Below, in pieces: positions 38,876 to 47,624 of a DNA stretch of 64,000 bases (position 1 is its first letter; each line of letters begins with the position of its first letter). The position numbers were made by a program, and so were the translations under genes. The stretch lies in the NCBI GenBank assembly GCA_003223245.1, contig QHYI01000104.1, forward strand, positions 26,532 to 90,531, given 5' to 3'. Origin of the DNA: Acidobacteriota bacterium. Its GTDB lineage: Bacteria; Acidobacteriota; Terriglobia; Acidiferrales; UBA7541. The notes beneath the pieces are model-generated. The model was not told the origin of the DNA and searched no databases. It was given only the letters and a program-made list of their open reading frames with translations.

Positions 38876-39196
38876 ATGTCGGAGCCCTTCCGTCCTTACG
38901 AAAAACTGGTGGACATCACTATCTTCGGGAAGAAGTTTCAGGTGCCGGAGCGCAATTCGCTGTTACGCTGCTTCCAATTCCTCAGCCCCGAGACGATTCC
39001 CTATGGCCGTTTCTGCTGGAACCAGGATTGCCAGTACTGCCGCGTGACCTGCCAGCTCCCCGACGACGATGAGCCGCGCGAAATGCTCAGTTGCAAATTC
39101 ATCGTTATGCCTGGGATGGAAGTCCTCGAAATGAGCCAGGAACTCAAGTGGTGCCTGCGGTCCAAGCTGCCAGCAGACGCGGAAATAATGAAGTAA
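38876..39196 (+). CDS. Small 2Fe-2S ferredoxin-like protein
   Basis: The 106-residue protein has a beta-grasp ferredoxin pattern: DITIFGKKFQVPERNSLL, then IPYGRFCWNQDCQYCRVTC and MLSCKFIVMPGMEVLEMSQ. The cysteines follow Cx4Cx2C, then a further Cys about 25 residues on, as in the plant-type and NuoG N-terminal 2Fe-2S domain. It may carry electrons for an unknown enzyme. ATG 38876 is preferred over an upstream start at 38795, because the fold begins there. No partner gene is adjacent, as the next gene is convergent. Moderately confident in the cluster, not in the role. Confidence 0.72.
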   Translation: MSEPFRPYEKLVDITIFGKKFQVPERNSLLRCFQFLSPETIPYGRFCWNQDCQYCRVTCQLPDDDEPREMLSCKFIVMPGMEVLEMSQELKWCLRSKLPADAEIMK

Positions 39197-39283
39197 AGCC
39201 TAACGAAGTAAGGAAATCCGTTAGCCGCAGGGCCTGTCCAGGGAATCTCTAGTGCACATGGCGAATGGCCCCGCCAGCAGAGC

Positions 39284-41761
39284 CTATTCAGACCGCAAAG
39301 CCTCCACCACGTCGACGCGCGCCGCGCGCGCCGCCGGCAACGCCGAGGCGATAACCGCCGCAGCCAGAAGCACAAAAACCGAGCCAGCCACCGGCAAGGC
39401 GCTGGGCATGCGCAGGTCAGGGAAATAGTGCGCTGCGAAGCGGGCAAGCCAGTATCCGGCAACGGCGCCGGTGGCTACACCAAGGACAGCCATCAGGGCT
39501 CCTTCGCGGATTACTCCAGCAAGCAGGTGCGCTGGCGGCGAGCCGAGAGCCAGGCGGATACCAAATTCGCGCGTGCGCGCACTGACCGAAAAGGCCAGGA
39601 CGCCGGCGACGCCCACCAGCGCAATCGCAAGCGCGACTCCTGCGAAGATGCCGAAGACCACGGTGTTCAGGCGGTCCGGGTGAAGAACTTCGGCGCGAAT
39701 GTCTTCAAGCGTGGCAGCCTTCTCGACAGGTTGCTCAGCCGACATGCCGCGAATCAACTGCGTGACCGGCGTGACCAGCGAATAGGGATTTGCGCTCGTG
39801 TGAATAAACAGACGGCCGTTAAACATGGGGCCATGGTTAAAGGTGCTGTAAACCGTGAGAGTGGGCTTGGGAACGACATTTTCATCGTCAATATCGCCGG
39901 CAACGCCAATAATACGCTCGTGCTCTGACTTAAACCCAGGAATGAATTGCAGCACGGGGTCGGTCCAATAAACATGGCGGCCGATGGCATCCTGGCCGGG
40001 AAACATGCGATTGGCGAGCGTCTCGCTCACTATGACGACGGGCTCTTTCGATTGCGTGTCGAGGTCGTTGAAATCACGGCCCCCGAGGATAGGAACGCCG
40101 AGCGCGGCAAAGAATCCGGGAGAGATCGTGCGGAAGTGTGCGCGCGGATCGTTTTCCGGACTATGGACATGGCCATCCGCCGAAAATTGCAGGCCCGGGC
40201 CGTCGAAGCCGCCATCCCGCCAAGGGGCAGCGACTCCGAAAGCCGTCTTCATCACTCCAGGCATTGCGTCAATCCGGCGGATCGTTTCCTTGTAGAAATC
40301 CACCACTTGCTGCGGCGTTTTTTGGTAGTTCATCACGGGAACGTTGATGGCCAGGACGTGGCGCGTGTCGAGGCCCGTCCGTGCCGTCTGCATGGCGATG
40401 AGCGTTTTGAGAAGCATGCTGGCGCCAGCGAGGAGCACGAACGAAGCGGCAATCTGGACCACGGCGAAGAGGCGGAGGCGCCGACTGGTGCTGCCCGTGA
40501 TGCGGACGCCGCCGCTCGCAAGCCCCGGAGCTTGCGAAACATTTGCGGATGGGAGACGGGGGACATAAGCAAGAAGAACGGCGGCGATGATCGCGAGAAC
40601 AGCGCCGACCCAGAGAACGCTTGAGTCCACTGTGAGATTCAGGGCGCGGACGGAAAACTCCGAGGCGTACCGAGCAAGGACCTCGAGCAGCGGACGCGCA
40701 ATGATCACGCCCAACCCCGCACCGGCAATGCACAGAACGAGGCTTTCGGCCAGCAGCGTGCGCCGCAAGGCCCTCGTGCCAGCGCCAAGAGCCGCGCGGA
40801 TCGCCAATTCGTTTTCGCGGCGAACCGTGCGGGCAAGGATGAGATTGGCGACGTTCGAGCAGGCGATGATGAACACGAGCCCGGAGGCGGCGAGAAGAAC
40901 GAGAAGTACGGTGCGCGCGTCGGAGGTAACCTGATCGCGGAGGAGCTTCGCGCTGATTCGGAAGTCCCCATTTTTGGGATAGTCCGCAGGATGATCTTTC
41001 ATCATTGCCGCGTGGACCGTGGCCAGTTCTGCGCGCGCCTGATCCAGAGTCGCGCCGGGAGCGAGTCGGCCAAACAGCTCGGTCATGCGATGGACCCGGC
41101 CCGTAACCATAGTGGCCGAGAGGTGATGCGGGCTGGTGACCAGATTGGCGATGATTTCAGTATCCTGAGGATAAGGGATAGAAGGTTCAAGGACGCCAAT
41201 GACGGTAGCGGAGCGTGGACCGAAGCCAGCCTCCAGGCGAACCGCTTTGCCGAGCACGTCTGGATCTTTCTTGAGAGCGGTCGACCAGAAGTGATACGTG
41301 AGAACGACGACGCCGGGAGCTTTGGGACCGTCGTCTTGAGGCCCGATGAGCCGGCCGAGGACCGGGTGAAGGCCTACGACTTCGAAATAGGTGCCGCCCA
41401 CGACGGCAGCTTGAATTTCTCGGGGCTCACCGAGGCCCACCATGCTCATGCCGATGGCCGAAAAATCACCAAATTCCGAGACGGAGTGGATGCTGGCTTT
41501 GAAGTCCTGGATTTCGGGAACGGAGAAATTGATTTCATCCATGCCGATCCCCTTGGCGCTCTGCTGAATGTAAATGAGGCGGTTTTCATCGGCGTTGACG
41601 AGCGGCTGAAGCAGGACGCCGCGTACCAGGCTGAAGATGGAGGCGTTGGCGCCGATGCCGAGCGCCAGAGTAGCGATGACGGTGAGCGCGAGGCCTGGGG
41701 AGCGCATCAGAGAGCGAAAAGCGAGCCGCAAATCTTGAACGAACAGCATCAGCGTATGCAC
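39284..41761 (-). CDS. ADOP-type ABC transporter permease (MacB/FtsX family)
   Basis: The 825-residue protein is an Acidobacterial Duplicated Orphan Permease. It carries two MacB-periplasmic and FtsX modules in one chain and has no ATPase gene beside it. The N terminus MLFVQDLRLAFRSLMRSPGL followed by ALTVIATLALGIGANASIF is the hallmark. The first periplasmic domain spans about 50-260, the first FtsX helices about 280-430, the second periplasmic domain about 460-690, and the last helices end near RVDVVEALRSE. It may export a peptide or act in envelope sensing; the substrate is unknown. The start is GTG 41761 or ATG 41749. Confidence 0.9.
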   Translation of the reverse strand: MHTLMLFVQDLRLAFRSLMRSPGLALTVIATLALGIGANASIFSLVRGVLLQPLVNADENRLIYIQQSAKGIGMDEINFSVPEIQDFKASIHSVSEFGDFSAIGMSMVGLGEPREIQAAVVGGTYFEVVGLHPVLGRLIGPQDDGPKAPGVVVLTYHFWSTALKKDPDVLGKAVRLEAGFGPRSATVIGVLEPSIPYPQDTEIIANLVTSPHHLSATMVTGRVHRMTELFGRLAPGATLDQARAELATVHAAMMKDHPADYPKNGDFRISAKLLRDQVTSDARTVLLVLLAASGLVFIIACSNVANLILARTVRRENELAIRAALGAGTRALRRTLLAESLVLCIAGAGLGVIIARPLLEVLARYASEFSVRALNLTVDSSVLWVGAVLAIIAAVLLAYVPRLPSANVSQAPGLASGGVRITGSTSRRLRLFAVVQIAASFVLLAGASMLLKTLIAMQTARTGLDTRHVLAINVPVMNYQKTPQQVVDFYKETIRRIDAMPGVMKTAFGVAAPWRDGGFDGPGLQFSADGHVHSPENDPRAHFRTISPGFFAALGVPILGGRDFNDLDTQSKEPVVIVSETLANRMFPGQDAIGRHVYWTDPVLQFIPGFKSEHERIIGVAGDIDDENVVPKPTLTVYSTFNHGPMFNGRLFIHTSANPYSLVTPVTQLIRGMSAEQPVEKAATLEDIRAEVLHPDRLNTVVFGIFAGVALAIALVGVAGVLAFSVSARTREFGIRLALGSPPAHLLAGVIREGALMAVLGVATGAVAGYWLARFAAHYFPDLRMPSALPVAGSVFVLLAAAVIASALPAARAARVDVVEALRSE

Positions 41762-42065
41762 AGGTCACCCCCTGCTAGAAGTTAAGACTTCGAGGTCGCC
41801 AAGAACTCGGTGGAAATTGAGATTTTCGCCGCGTAGGCGCAAGAAGGCAAGCCGTAACTGGAAGCGCAGCGACGCGCTTCCAATAGCACACCCATGTTGC
41901 CTGGCTCGGCTCCGTGGTCCGTGAAAAACCCCCGTACATCCCCTTCCAGAGCTATAACGCGGCAAGCGGAGTTGTGTTTCACAGAAATCACGCAGGTTTA
42001 AACAAGATGGAATACATGCCCGCAATGGTTGTAAAGTGAATCCTGCTAGAGACTTGCGTTGAGCC
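41762..42065. other. Divergent spacer with hairpin
   Basis: This 304-base gap separates the minus-strand permease from a plus-strand gene. It has one clear 9-bp perfect hairpin, TGGAAGCGC/GCGCTTCCA with loop AGCGAC, at 41859-41882. No ORF with family resemblance was found. Both gene promoters should lie here but no strong consensus was recognised. Confidence 0.4.
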
Positions 42066-42656
42066 ATGACGGTATCGAATTCCAGTGACTTGCGGTGTGA
42101 TGGATGCGGCCAAAGGGCGTCGGCCGAGCATATTGCACGACGGCTGCGGCGGCTGGAATGGGCCACGCGGTATCGGCCGGTGCACATCCACACGCTCTTG
42201 CTTGGCGGCGTTGCCCCGCGGGAGGACGCGGAGTTTTTGTATGCGCCTGGCGGAGGGTTCGACGGTGAAGCGGGGGACTTGCTTCGCGCCACGGGGATCT
42301 CGACCGCGGGAAAGGCGGCCGAGGCGGTGCACACCGAGTTTCAAGGCGCAGGCTTTTTCCTGACACACATTCTGGAATGCCCACTGGAGGATAGAGATAG
42401 CCCCGGAGACAAAGTCGCGAACCTGCTCCATGAACATCTCCAGTCGGTCGGCTCACGAATCCGGCGTTCGCTGAGACCCAGGCGTGTGACTTTGGTCACA
42501 GAACTCCCGCAATCGGTCGTGGACGATATTCTTTCGATGGATTTGGGCTGTTCGGTGGTTTTGGATAACGGGAAGCCATTTCTGTTCTGCCACTCGACGG
42601 AAGGAACGGGTTTTTCGCGTTTTCGGAAATTGCTCTCCGCGGCGGAACGGAACTGA
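42066..42656 (+). CDS. Conserved hypothetical protein next to ccmE
   Basis: The 196-residue soluble protein has no function I recognise. It starts with a CxxC knuckle (LRCDGCGQRAS) followed by a basic helix (ARRLRRLEWATRYRP). It then has VHIHTLLLGGVAPREDAEFLY, a domain containing FFLTHILECPLED, and SLRPRRVTLVTELPQSVVDDI. Two Cys only, so a full zinc ribbon is not present. It lies 93 bases upstream of ccmE in the same orientation and could be the first gene of the cytochrome run, but the link is only by position. Confidence 0.7.
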   Translation: MTVSNSSDLRCDGCGQRASAEHIARRLRRLEWATRYRPVHIHTLLLGGVAPREDAEFLYAPGGGFDGEAGDLLRATGISTAGKAAEAVHTEFQGAGFFLTHILECPLEDRDSPGDKVANLLHEHLQSVGSRIRRSLRPRRVTLVTELPQSVVDDILSMDLGCSVVLDNGKPFLFCHSTEGTGFSRFRKLLSAAERN

Positions 42657-42749
42657 ACGGAAGGGCAAAGCCTGGACACTGTACCTTATGGTCTTACAAG
42701 GCGATAGACCACCTTTTTGGCTGTGGTAGAATTGAGCGGGTAGAATCAT

Positions 42750-43190
42750 ATGAAAAGACAAGCGAAATTTGGCGTGGGCATTGGAATCATTGTGATCGCG
42801 CTGGCGTTTCTCGCGTGGCTCGGTTACGGCGAGAGCAAGACCTATTACCACACAATTGCTGAACTGCAGACCTTGAGCGGGTCGGCGAGAACGCAGCGCA
42901 TGCGCGTTGCCGGTACGGTCCAGGACGGCAGCATCCGGCACCTTTCCGGACGCGTGGATTTCGTGCTCCGGGGAGAGGGAAAAACGCTTCCCGTTAGTTA
43001 TATCGGCACGGATCCCTTGCCCGATACGTTTAAGGACAAGGCGCAGGCACTGGTGGAGGGCCGCCCAGGCGCGGATGGCCGGTTCGTGGCCGAACACGTT
43101 CAAGCAAAATGTGCTTCCAAGTATGAAGCGGCTCCTGGTGGGGATACCAAGGGCGCCGCAGCCGGTTCTAGTGAGCGAAGCAGTATGTAA
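42750..43190 (+). CDS. ccmE: Cytochrome c maturation protein CcmE, CxxxY variant
   Basis: The 146-residue periplasmic heme chaperone has one N-terminal membrane anchor (GIGIIVIALAFLAWLGYG). A small OB-fold follows with the family blocks MRVAGTVQDGSI and FVLRGEGKTLPVSYIGTDPLPDTFKD (in part). The heme attachment motif is C121-A-S-K-Y125 in HVQAKCASKYE, where classical CcmE has HxxxY. The cysteine form is known from Desulfovibrio and archaeal CcmE proteins, where heme binds to the Cys. It heads the ccm run; ccmF follows 36 bases later. Confidence 0.93.
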   Translation: MKRQAKFGVGIGIIVIALAFLAWLGYGESKTYYHTIAELQTLSGSARTQRMRVAGTVQDGSIRHLSGRVDFVLRGEGKTLPVSYIGTDPLPDTFKDKAQALVEGRPGADGRFVAEHVQAKCASKYEAAPGGDTKGAAAGSSERSSM

Positions 43191-43226
43191 AACACCCGGA
43201 AGGACCGGGGGAGAGGCGGGGTTGCT

Positions 43227-45284
43227 GTGGATGTATTTGGTTCCTTTGCACTCCTGTTAGCTTTCGTGTGTGCCGTGTATGCCTTCGCGGGAGGCATCGC
43301 GGCAATCATCACGCGCCACCCGCTGCTGGTGAAAAGTACGCGCCAGGCAGGGATGGCCACGTGTGGCTTGATTTTCCTTGCCACCTTCAGCCTCGAATAT
43401 CTCTTCTTCACCGACAATTTCTCCATCGCGTACGTGGTTTCGCACAGCAACCGTGACCTGTCCACATTTTACAAAATTGCGGCGCTGTGGTCGGGGATGG
43501 AAGGCTCGCTGCTGTTCTGGAGCTTGCTGCTGGCCATTTATGTTCTGTCGGTCTTAATCACTTACCGCAACAAGAACGGCGAGTTGATGCCCTATGTCGG
43601 CGTGGTCATGGCTGGCGTGCAACTCTTTTTTCTGACGCTGAACAATTTTGTGGAGAGCCCGTTCAAGGCACTGGCCACCCCCGGTGCAGGCGGAGTTCTG
43701 AGCTTCATCACGCGGGCGGACGGCAACGGATTGAATCCGCTCCTGCAATACCCCGAAATGGTGATTCACCCGCCGAATTTGTACTCGGGTTACACCGGTT
43801 TTACGATTCCGTTCGCGTTTGCATTGGGGGCGTTGTTGGCGCGCTACCCCGGTGAGAAGTGGATTCACCTGACGCGCAAGTGGACCATGATTGCCTGGAT
43901 GTTCCAATCGCTCGGAATTCTGCTGGGCGCGCACTGGGCGTACGCGGTGCTGGGCTGGGGCGGATACTGGGGCTGGGACCCGGTCGAGAATGCTTCGCTG
44001 CTGCCTTGGCTGAGCGGCACGGCGTTCCTGCATTCCGTGATGATGCAGGAAAAGCGCGGCATGATGAAAGTGTGGAACGTGTGGCTGGTTTTCTGCACCT
44101 TCCTGCTCTGTATTTTAGGCACGTTCCTCACGCGCAGCGGCGTGGTCAGCTCGGTGCACGCGTTCGCGCAGTCCAATATCGGGGGTTGGTTTGTCGCATT
44201 CATGGGCATCACGCTGGCGGTATGCCTGTTTGCGTATTTGAAGAACCGGGATTACCTGGCGAGCGAAAATCAGTTGGATTCGGTGATTTCGCGCGAGTCG
44301 AGCTTCCTGTTTAACAATCTGCTTTTCCTGGTGGCTTGCATCGCGGTGCTCTCCGGCACGCTGTTTCCAGTATTCTCGGAATGGATCACCGGCAACCGTA
44401 TCAGCGTGGGCGCGCCGTACTTCAACCGCGTGAATATCCCCGTCGGATTGCTGATTCTGTTCCTGACGGGGGTGGGCCCGCTGCTCGCGTGGAGGAAAAC
44501 TTCCCGGGAGAGCCTGAAACGGAATTTTGGTTGGCCTTTGCTGGCCGGTCTTGTTGTCGGCGCGGTGGCTTTCGTGTTCGGATTCCGCGCCTTCTATTCG
44601 CTGGCGAGTTTATTTCTATGCCTTTTCGTAGCGTCTACGATTTTGCTGGAATTCTACCGCGGCGCGAAAGTAATTCGCGCGCGCTCGGGAGCGTCGTTTG
44701 CGGCCTGCGCCATTGACCTGACCATGCGCAACACCCGCCGCTACGGCGGCTACATCATTCACATGGGTATGGTGTTCGTGTTCATCGGCTTGGCCGGGGC
44801 GGCGTTCAATCGCGACGTACAGAAAAGCATGCAAATGGGCGACTCCATGCAGATTGGGCCGTACACGCTCGCTTTGCAAACCGCGGATACCAAGCCGGAA
44901 AAGAATTACACCGCAGAGCGCCTGGTGGTAGAAGTGCTTCACGGCAATAAGCCGATGATGATGCTGTTTCCGGAGAAGCGGCACTTCGTTACCAACCAAG
45001 AAAACGGCACCATGGTGGCCATCTATTCGACGCTGAAGGAAGATTTGTATGTGGTGTACGCGGGAACCGATCCGGACACAAATCTGCCGGTGCTCCATGC
45101 GTTTCTCAACCCGCTGGTGAAGTGGATTTGGTTTGGCGGCGTTACGGTGGTGTTTGGGACGCTGATCGCGCTGTTGCCGAACCGCCGCTCGGTGCTGGTT
45201 TTGGCGCCGGCGTCACAACACGCGGTCGAACCGCTGCCGCATGGCGTTGTGGCGTCCCCCATTCTGCGAGAGGGCCATGACTAA
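43227..45284 (+). CDS. ccmF: Cytochrome c heme lyase subunit CcmF
   Basis: The 685-residue integral membrane protein has about 14-15 helices and takes heme from CcmE to the apocytochrome. The WWD-type heme-handling motif WGGYWGWDPVENASLLPWL is near 243-262 and is flanked by conserved His-bearing loops (SHSNRDLSTFYKIAALWSG near 73, in part, and NLYSGYTGFTIPF near 187). The large periplasmic loop near 560-640 precedes the last helix. It starts at GTG 43227 after GGGGGAGAGG. Its last 8 bases overlap ccmH. It is the key protein of the ccm system and appears intact. Confidence 0.96.
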   Translation: MDVFGSFALLLAFVCAVYAFAGGIAAIITRHPLLVKSTRQAGMATCGLIFLATFSLEYLFFTDNFSIAYVVSHSNRDLSTFYKIAALWSGMEGSLLFWSLLLAIYVLSVLITYRNKNGELMPYVGVVMAGVQLFFLTLNNFVESPFKALATPGAGGVLSFITRADGNGLNPLLQYPEMVIHPPNLYSGYTGFTIPFAFALGALLARYPGEKWIHLTRKWTMIAWMFQSLGILLGAHWAYAVLGWGGYWGWDPVENASLLPWLSGTAFLHSVMMQEKRGMMKVWNVWLVFCTFLLCILGTFLTRSGVVSSVHAFAQSNIGGWFVAFMGITLAVCLFAYLKNRDYLASENQLDSVISRESSFLFNNLLFLVACIAVLSGTLFPVFSEWITGNRISVGAPYFNRVNIPVGLLILFLTGVGPLLAWRKTSRESLKRNFGWPLLAGLVVGAVAFVFGFRAFYSLASLFLCLFVASTILLEFYRGAKVIRARSGASFAACAIDLTMRNTRRYGGYIIHMGMVFVFIGLAGAAFNRDVQKSMQMGDSMQIGPYTLALQTADTKPEKNYTAERLVVEVLHGNKPMMMLFPEKRHFVTNQENGTMVAIYSTLKEDLYVVYAGTDPDTNLPVLHAFLNPLVKWIWFGGVTVVFGTLIALLPNRRSVLVLAPASQHAVEPLPHGVVASPILREGHD

Positions 45285-45798
45285 AGCCCGTTCCCGAATC
45301 GCCATTGCCGTTCTACTGGCGTTTGCCACCCTGCCTTTGGTGTTGGCGCCGGTTGGCGCGGAGCAGTTTTCCCCGCGAGCGAAGGAAATAGGGGCGAAGG
45401 TCAAATGCATGTGCGGGTCGTGCAGTATGCCGGCAGCAGGCTGTTCGCATCCCGGAGGCGAGTTCTCTGGCCCCTGTCCCACGGCAAAAGGGATGCTGCA
45501 GAAAGCGGAGCAGCACATCGCCAAGGGCGAAACCGACGACCAGGTTATGCAAGCGTTCGTGCAGGAATTCGGAGCAAGCGTGTATGCCGAGCCGCCAAAG
45601 TCAGGATTCAGTTTGGTGGCCTGGGTTATGCCAACGTTTTATCTTGTGCTTGGCGCGCTGCTGGTGATTTTCGTGATTTCGCGGTGGGTGAAGAAGGGCG
45701 GTTCAGAAACCACTGCCAGTCCCGTTCCTGCAAAGACCATTTCACCCGAACTACTAGAACGCGCCAGAAAGCTGGCCGCGCAAGAGACGGAGGATTAG
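45277..45798 (+). CDS. ccmH: Atypical CcmH-type cytochrome maturation protein
   Basis: The 173-residue exported protein has a signal sequence to about residue 28 and one membrane helix near 110-132 (WVMPTFYLVLGALLVIFVI), the normal CcmH arrangement. The classical LRCxxCQ redox motif is replaced by KCMCGSCSMPAAGC, with cysteines at 44, 46, 49 and 56 and another at 67. The following helical part (AKGETDDQVMQAFVQEFGA) matches CcmH well. It would reduce apocytochrome thiols; the extra cysteines suggest changed redox chemistry. ATG 45277 overlaps the ccmF end by 8 bases. Confidence 0.85.
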   Translation: MTKARSRIAIAVLLAFATLPLVLAPVGAEQFSPRAKEIGAKVKCMCGSCSMPAAGCSHPGGEFSGPCPTAKGMLQKAEQHIAKGETDDQVMQAFVQEFGASVYAEPPKSGFSLVAWVMPTFYLVLGALLVIFVISRWVKKGGSETTASPVPAKTISPELLERARKLAAQETED

Positions 45799-45802
45799 GG
45801 CT

Positions 45803-46168
45803 GTGGTCTCGCTTCTTTTTGCCGCAATTTTGGCCGATTCCGGAGATTGGGCCGTGTTGGGGGCCTGTTTGATGCTGGCCGTCGCGGTCGCGCTGTTCAT
45901 TTTTTACATTCAGCCGGATGCCTCCGACCTCGCGCCCCACCGCACGAAACTCGATCAGTTGCTCGAGCGGCGCGATACCATTTATGACAACCTGCGGGAT
46001 TTGCGATTTGAATACCGTTCGGGCAAATACTCGGATGGCGATTTTGAGGCCATGAAAGCGGCTCTCGAAAATGAAACGGCGCTGGTTCTTGCGGAAATCG
46101 ATCAAGTGACAGAATCGCAGGTGCGGCGTCCGCGCGGCGCGCGCCCCGCCGACCGGAGCGCGCAATGA
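45803..46168 (+). CDS. CcmI/CycH-like short membrane protein
   Basis: The 121-residue protein has one N-terminal membrane helix (WAVLGACLMLAVAVALFIFYI) followed by a charged helical tail (KLDQLLERRDTIYDNLRDLRFEYRSGKYSD). This resembles the first part of CcmI, which anchors apocytochrome, without its TPR domain. The start is GTG 45803, four bases after the ccmH stop. Its stop overlaps the next start (ATGA at 46165-46168). The pattern of residues ERRDTIYDNLRDLRFEYRSGK is common in ccm clusters outside the proteobacteria. Confidence 0.75.
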   Translation: MVSLLFAAILADSGDWAVLGACLMLAVAVALFIFYIQPDASDLAPHRTKLDQLLERRDTIYDNLRDLRFEYRSGKYSDGDFEAMKAALENETALVLAEIDQVTESQVRRPRGARPADRSAQ

Positions 46169-47547
46169 AACGCAGTGGCGAGTGCCGAGTGGCCCCTGGA
46201 CTTCGCTCGGCGAAAGCGCGTGGTGCATATAGCGCGCGTCATGCCTCGCTGTTCCTTCTGGTCTTGTTCCTCCTACCGTTTTACGCCGCACGTGCGGGAA
46301 CGGTGCGCGGCACAGTCAGGAACGGTACGACCGGGCAACCAGCGTCAGGTGTGGACCTGACGCTGGTTCAGCCTATGGGCGGCATGCAAGAGCTGGCGCA
46401 TGCGAAGAGCGGCCCGCAAGGCGAGTTTAATTTTGACAATCCCAACATCGGCACGCAGCCGATTCTCGTGCAGGCAGAGTACCGCGGCGTTCGTTTCAAT
46501 GCCGCAGTGCCGCCCGGTAATAGCAACGCCACGGTGCAGCTGGATATTTACGACCCTTCCAAAGATCCCAAGACCATCGATGTTACTTCGCATTTCGTGA
46601 TTTTTCAGCCGAACGGCGCCACTTTGAAAGTAGCGGAAGAATACCAGGTGGAGAACAAATCGCAGCCGCCACATGCGTATTTCCGTACGGACGGAACTTT
46701 TGATTTTGCGCTGCCGGAACAGGGGCAATTAGACCGAGTGGATGCAGCTGGACCGGCAGGAATGCCCTTGCAACAAGTCCCCATCGACAAGAAGAAGAAT
46801 CGCTACTCCATCGCGTTCGCGTTTCGTCCCGGTGACAATTCGGTACGTTACTCCTACGACGTGCCGTATGCGAGTAATGCAGCAACGTTGAAGCTCCCCA
46901 CGATTTATCCCGGCGGCCGGCTTTTGCTCGTCGCGCCGCCAAGCATGCAGGTTAGCGCCGACGGTTTTTCGCCTGCCCCACCAGAGCAGGGAATGAATCT
47001 GTACCTGCGGCAAGACGTGCCTGCAGGAACTTTGGTATCGGTGAATGTTTCAGGTACGGCGCCCGCGAACGCCGTGGCCGCGACCGATCAAGGACAACCG
47101 GGCCGCGATGCGCAGGGCGGTGGCGCGGAATCCGGAGGAGCGGAGGTTCAGGCGGTTCCCGGCAGACTTGATGCCATGAAATGGCCGCTGCTCGGCGGCT
47201 TCGTCGTTGTGTTTGGAGTGTTTGCCTATCTGCTTTCCCGCAAGACGGTGGTGGCCGTGAACGGAGGAGAAGTCGCTACGGAAGTTGCGCCTGCGGCGAA
47301 GGCCAAGAAGCCAAAGGCGCCTCCTCCCGTAGAGGCCGCACCTCTAACGGCCGCACAAAAAGCTCCTTCCCATGGCCCCGCGACGCTGTCCGCAGTGGAC
47401 GCGGCCATCGGCACAAGCCTAGATGCGCTAAAAGAGAGCTTGTTCCGGCTCGAACTGCGTCACCAGGCGGGAACGATCACAGAAGAAGAATATGCGCGAG
47501 AACGCGCCAGGGCCGAGAAGGTCCTGCGCGACCTGGTACGCGGGTGA
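46165..47547 (+). CDS. Exported carboxypeptidase-regulatory-like domain protein in the ccm cluster
   Basis: The 460-residue protein is not a classical Ccm component. It has an N-terminal leader with a membrane helix (residues 26-44), then a beta-sandwich of the carboxypeptidase-regulatory type (GTVRGTVRNGTTGQPASGVDLTLVQ, in part) and a further exported domain to about 300. A second membrane helix follows at 335-355. A cytoplasmic Ala/Lys-rich linker precedes a SHOCT-like end (LELRHQAGTITEEEYARERARAEKVL, in part). Its first codons carry the AGTGGCCCCTGGA repeat core. It overlaps the ccmI-like gene and precedes ccmA by 77 bases, suggesting a ccm-linked role. Confidence 0.75.
   Translation: MKRSGECRVAPGLRSAKARGAYSARHASLFLLVLFLLPFYAARAGTVRGTVRNGTTGQPASGVDLTLVQPMGGMQELAHAKSGPQGEFNFDNPNIGTQPILVQAEYRGVRFNAAVPPGNSNATVQLDIYDPSKDPKTIDVTSHFVIFQPNGATLKVAEEYQVENKSQPPHAYFRTDGTFDFALPEQGQLDRVDAAGPAGMPLQQVPIDKKKNRYSIAFAFRPGDNSVRYSYDVPYASNAATLKLPTIYPGGRLLLVAPPSMQVSADGFSPAPPEQGMNLYLRQDVPAGTLVSVNVSGTAPANAVAATDQGQPGRDAQGGGAESGGAEVQAVPGRLDAMKWPLLGGFVVVFGVFAYLLSRKTVVAVNGGEVATEVAPAAKAKKPKAPPPVEAAPLTAAQKAPSHGPATLSAVDAAIGTSLDALKESLFRLELRHQAGTITEEEYARERARAEKVLRDLVRG
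46174..46210 (+). repeat. Repeat core shared with hemW insertion
   Basis: AGTGGCGAG (46174-46182), the 13-mer AGTGGCCCCTGGA (46188-46200) and GCTCGG (46205-46210) match the elements seen at 9707-9785. The copy lies in the leader codons of the 46165 gene and reads VAPG..RS in the same frame as unit 2 in hemW. Confidence 0.55.
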
Positions 47548-47624
47548 ACGCGTGATAAGTCATTGAAAAAAGGCTTGGATGAGCTTGGCATGAACTGCAA
47601 CGTGGCTATCCACGGGGTTGTGCG

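Noticed and set aside
38625-39047. Plus-strand 140-codon frame between accA and the 2Fe-2S gene
   Set aside because: It overlaps the 2Fe-2S gene out of frame, is Ser/Arg-rich and has no ribosome site.
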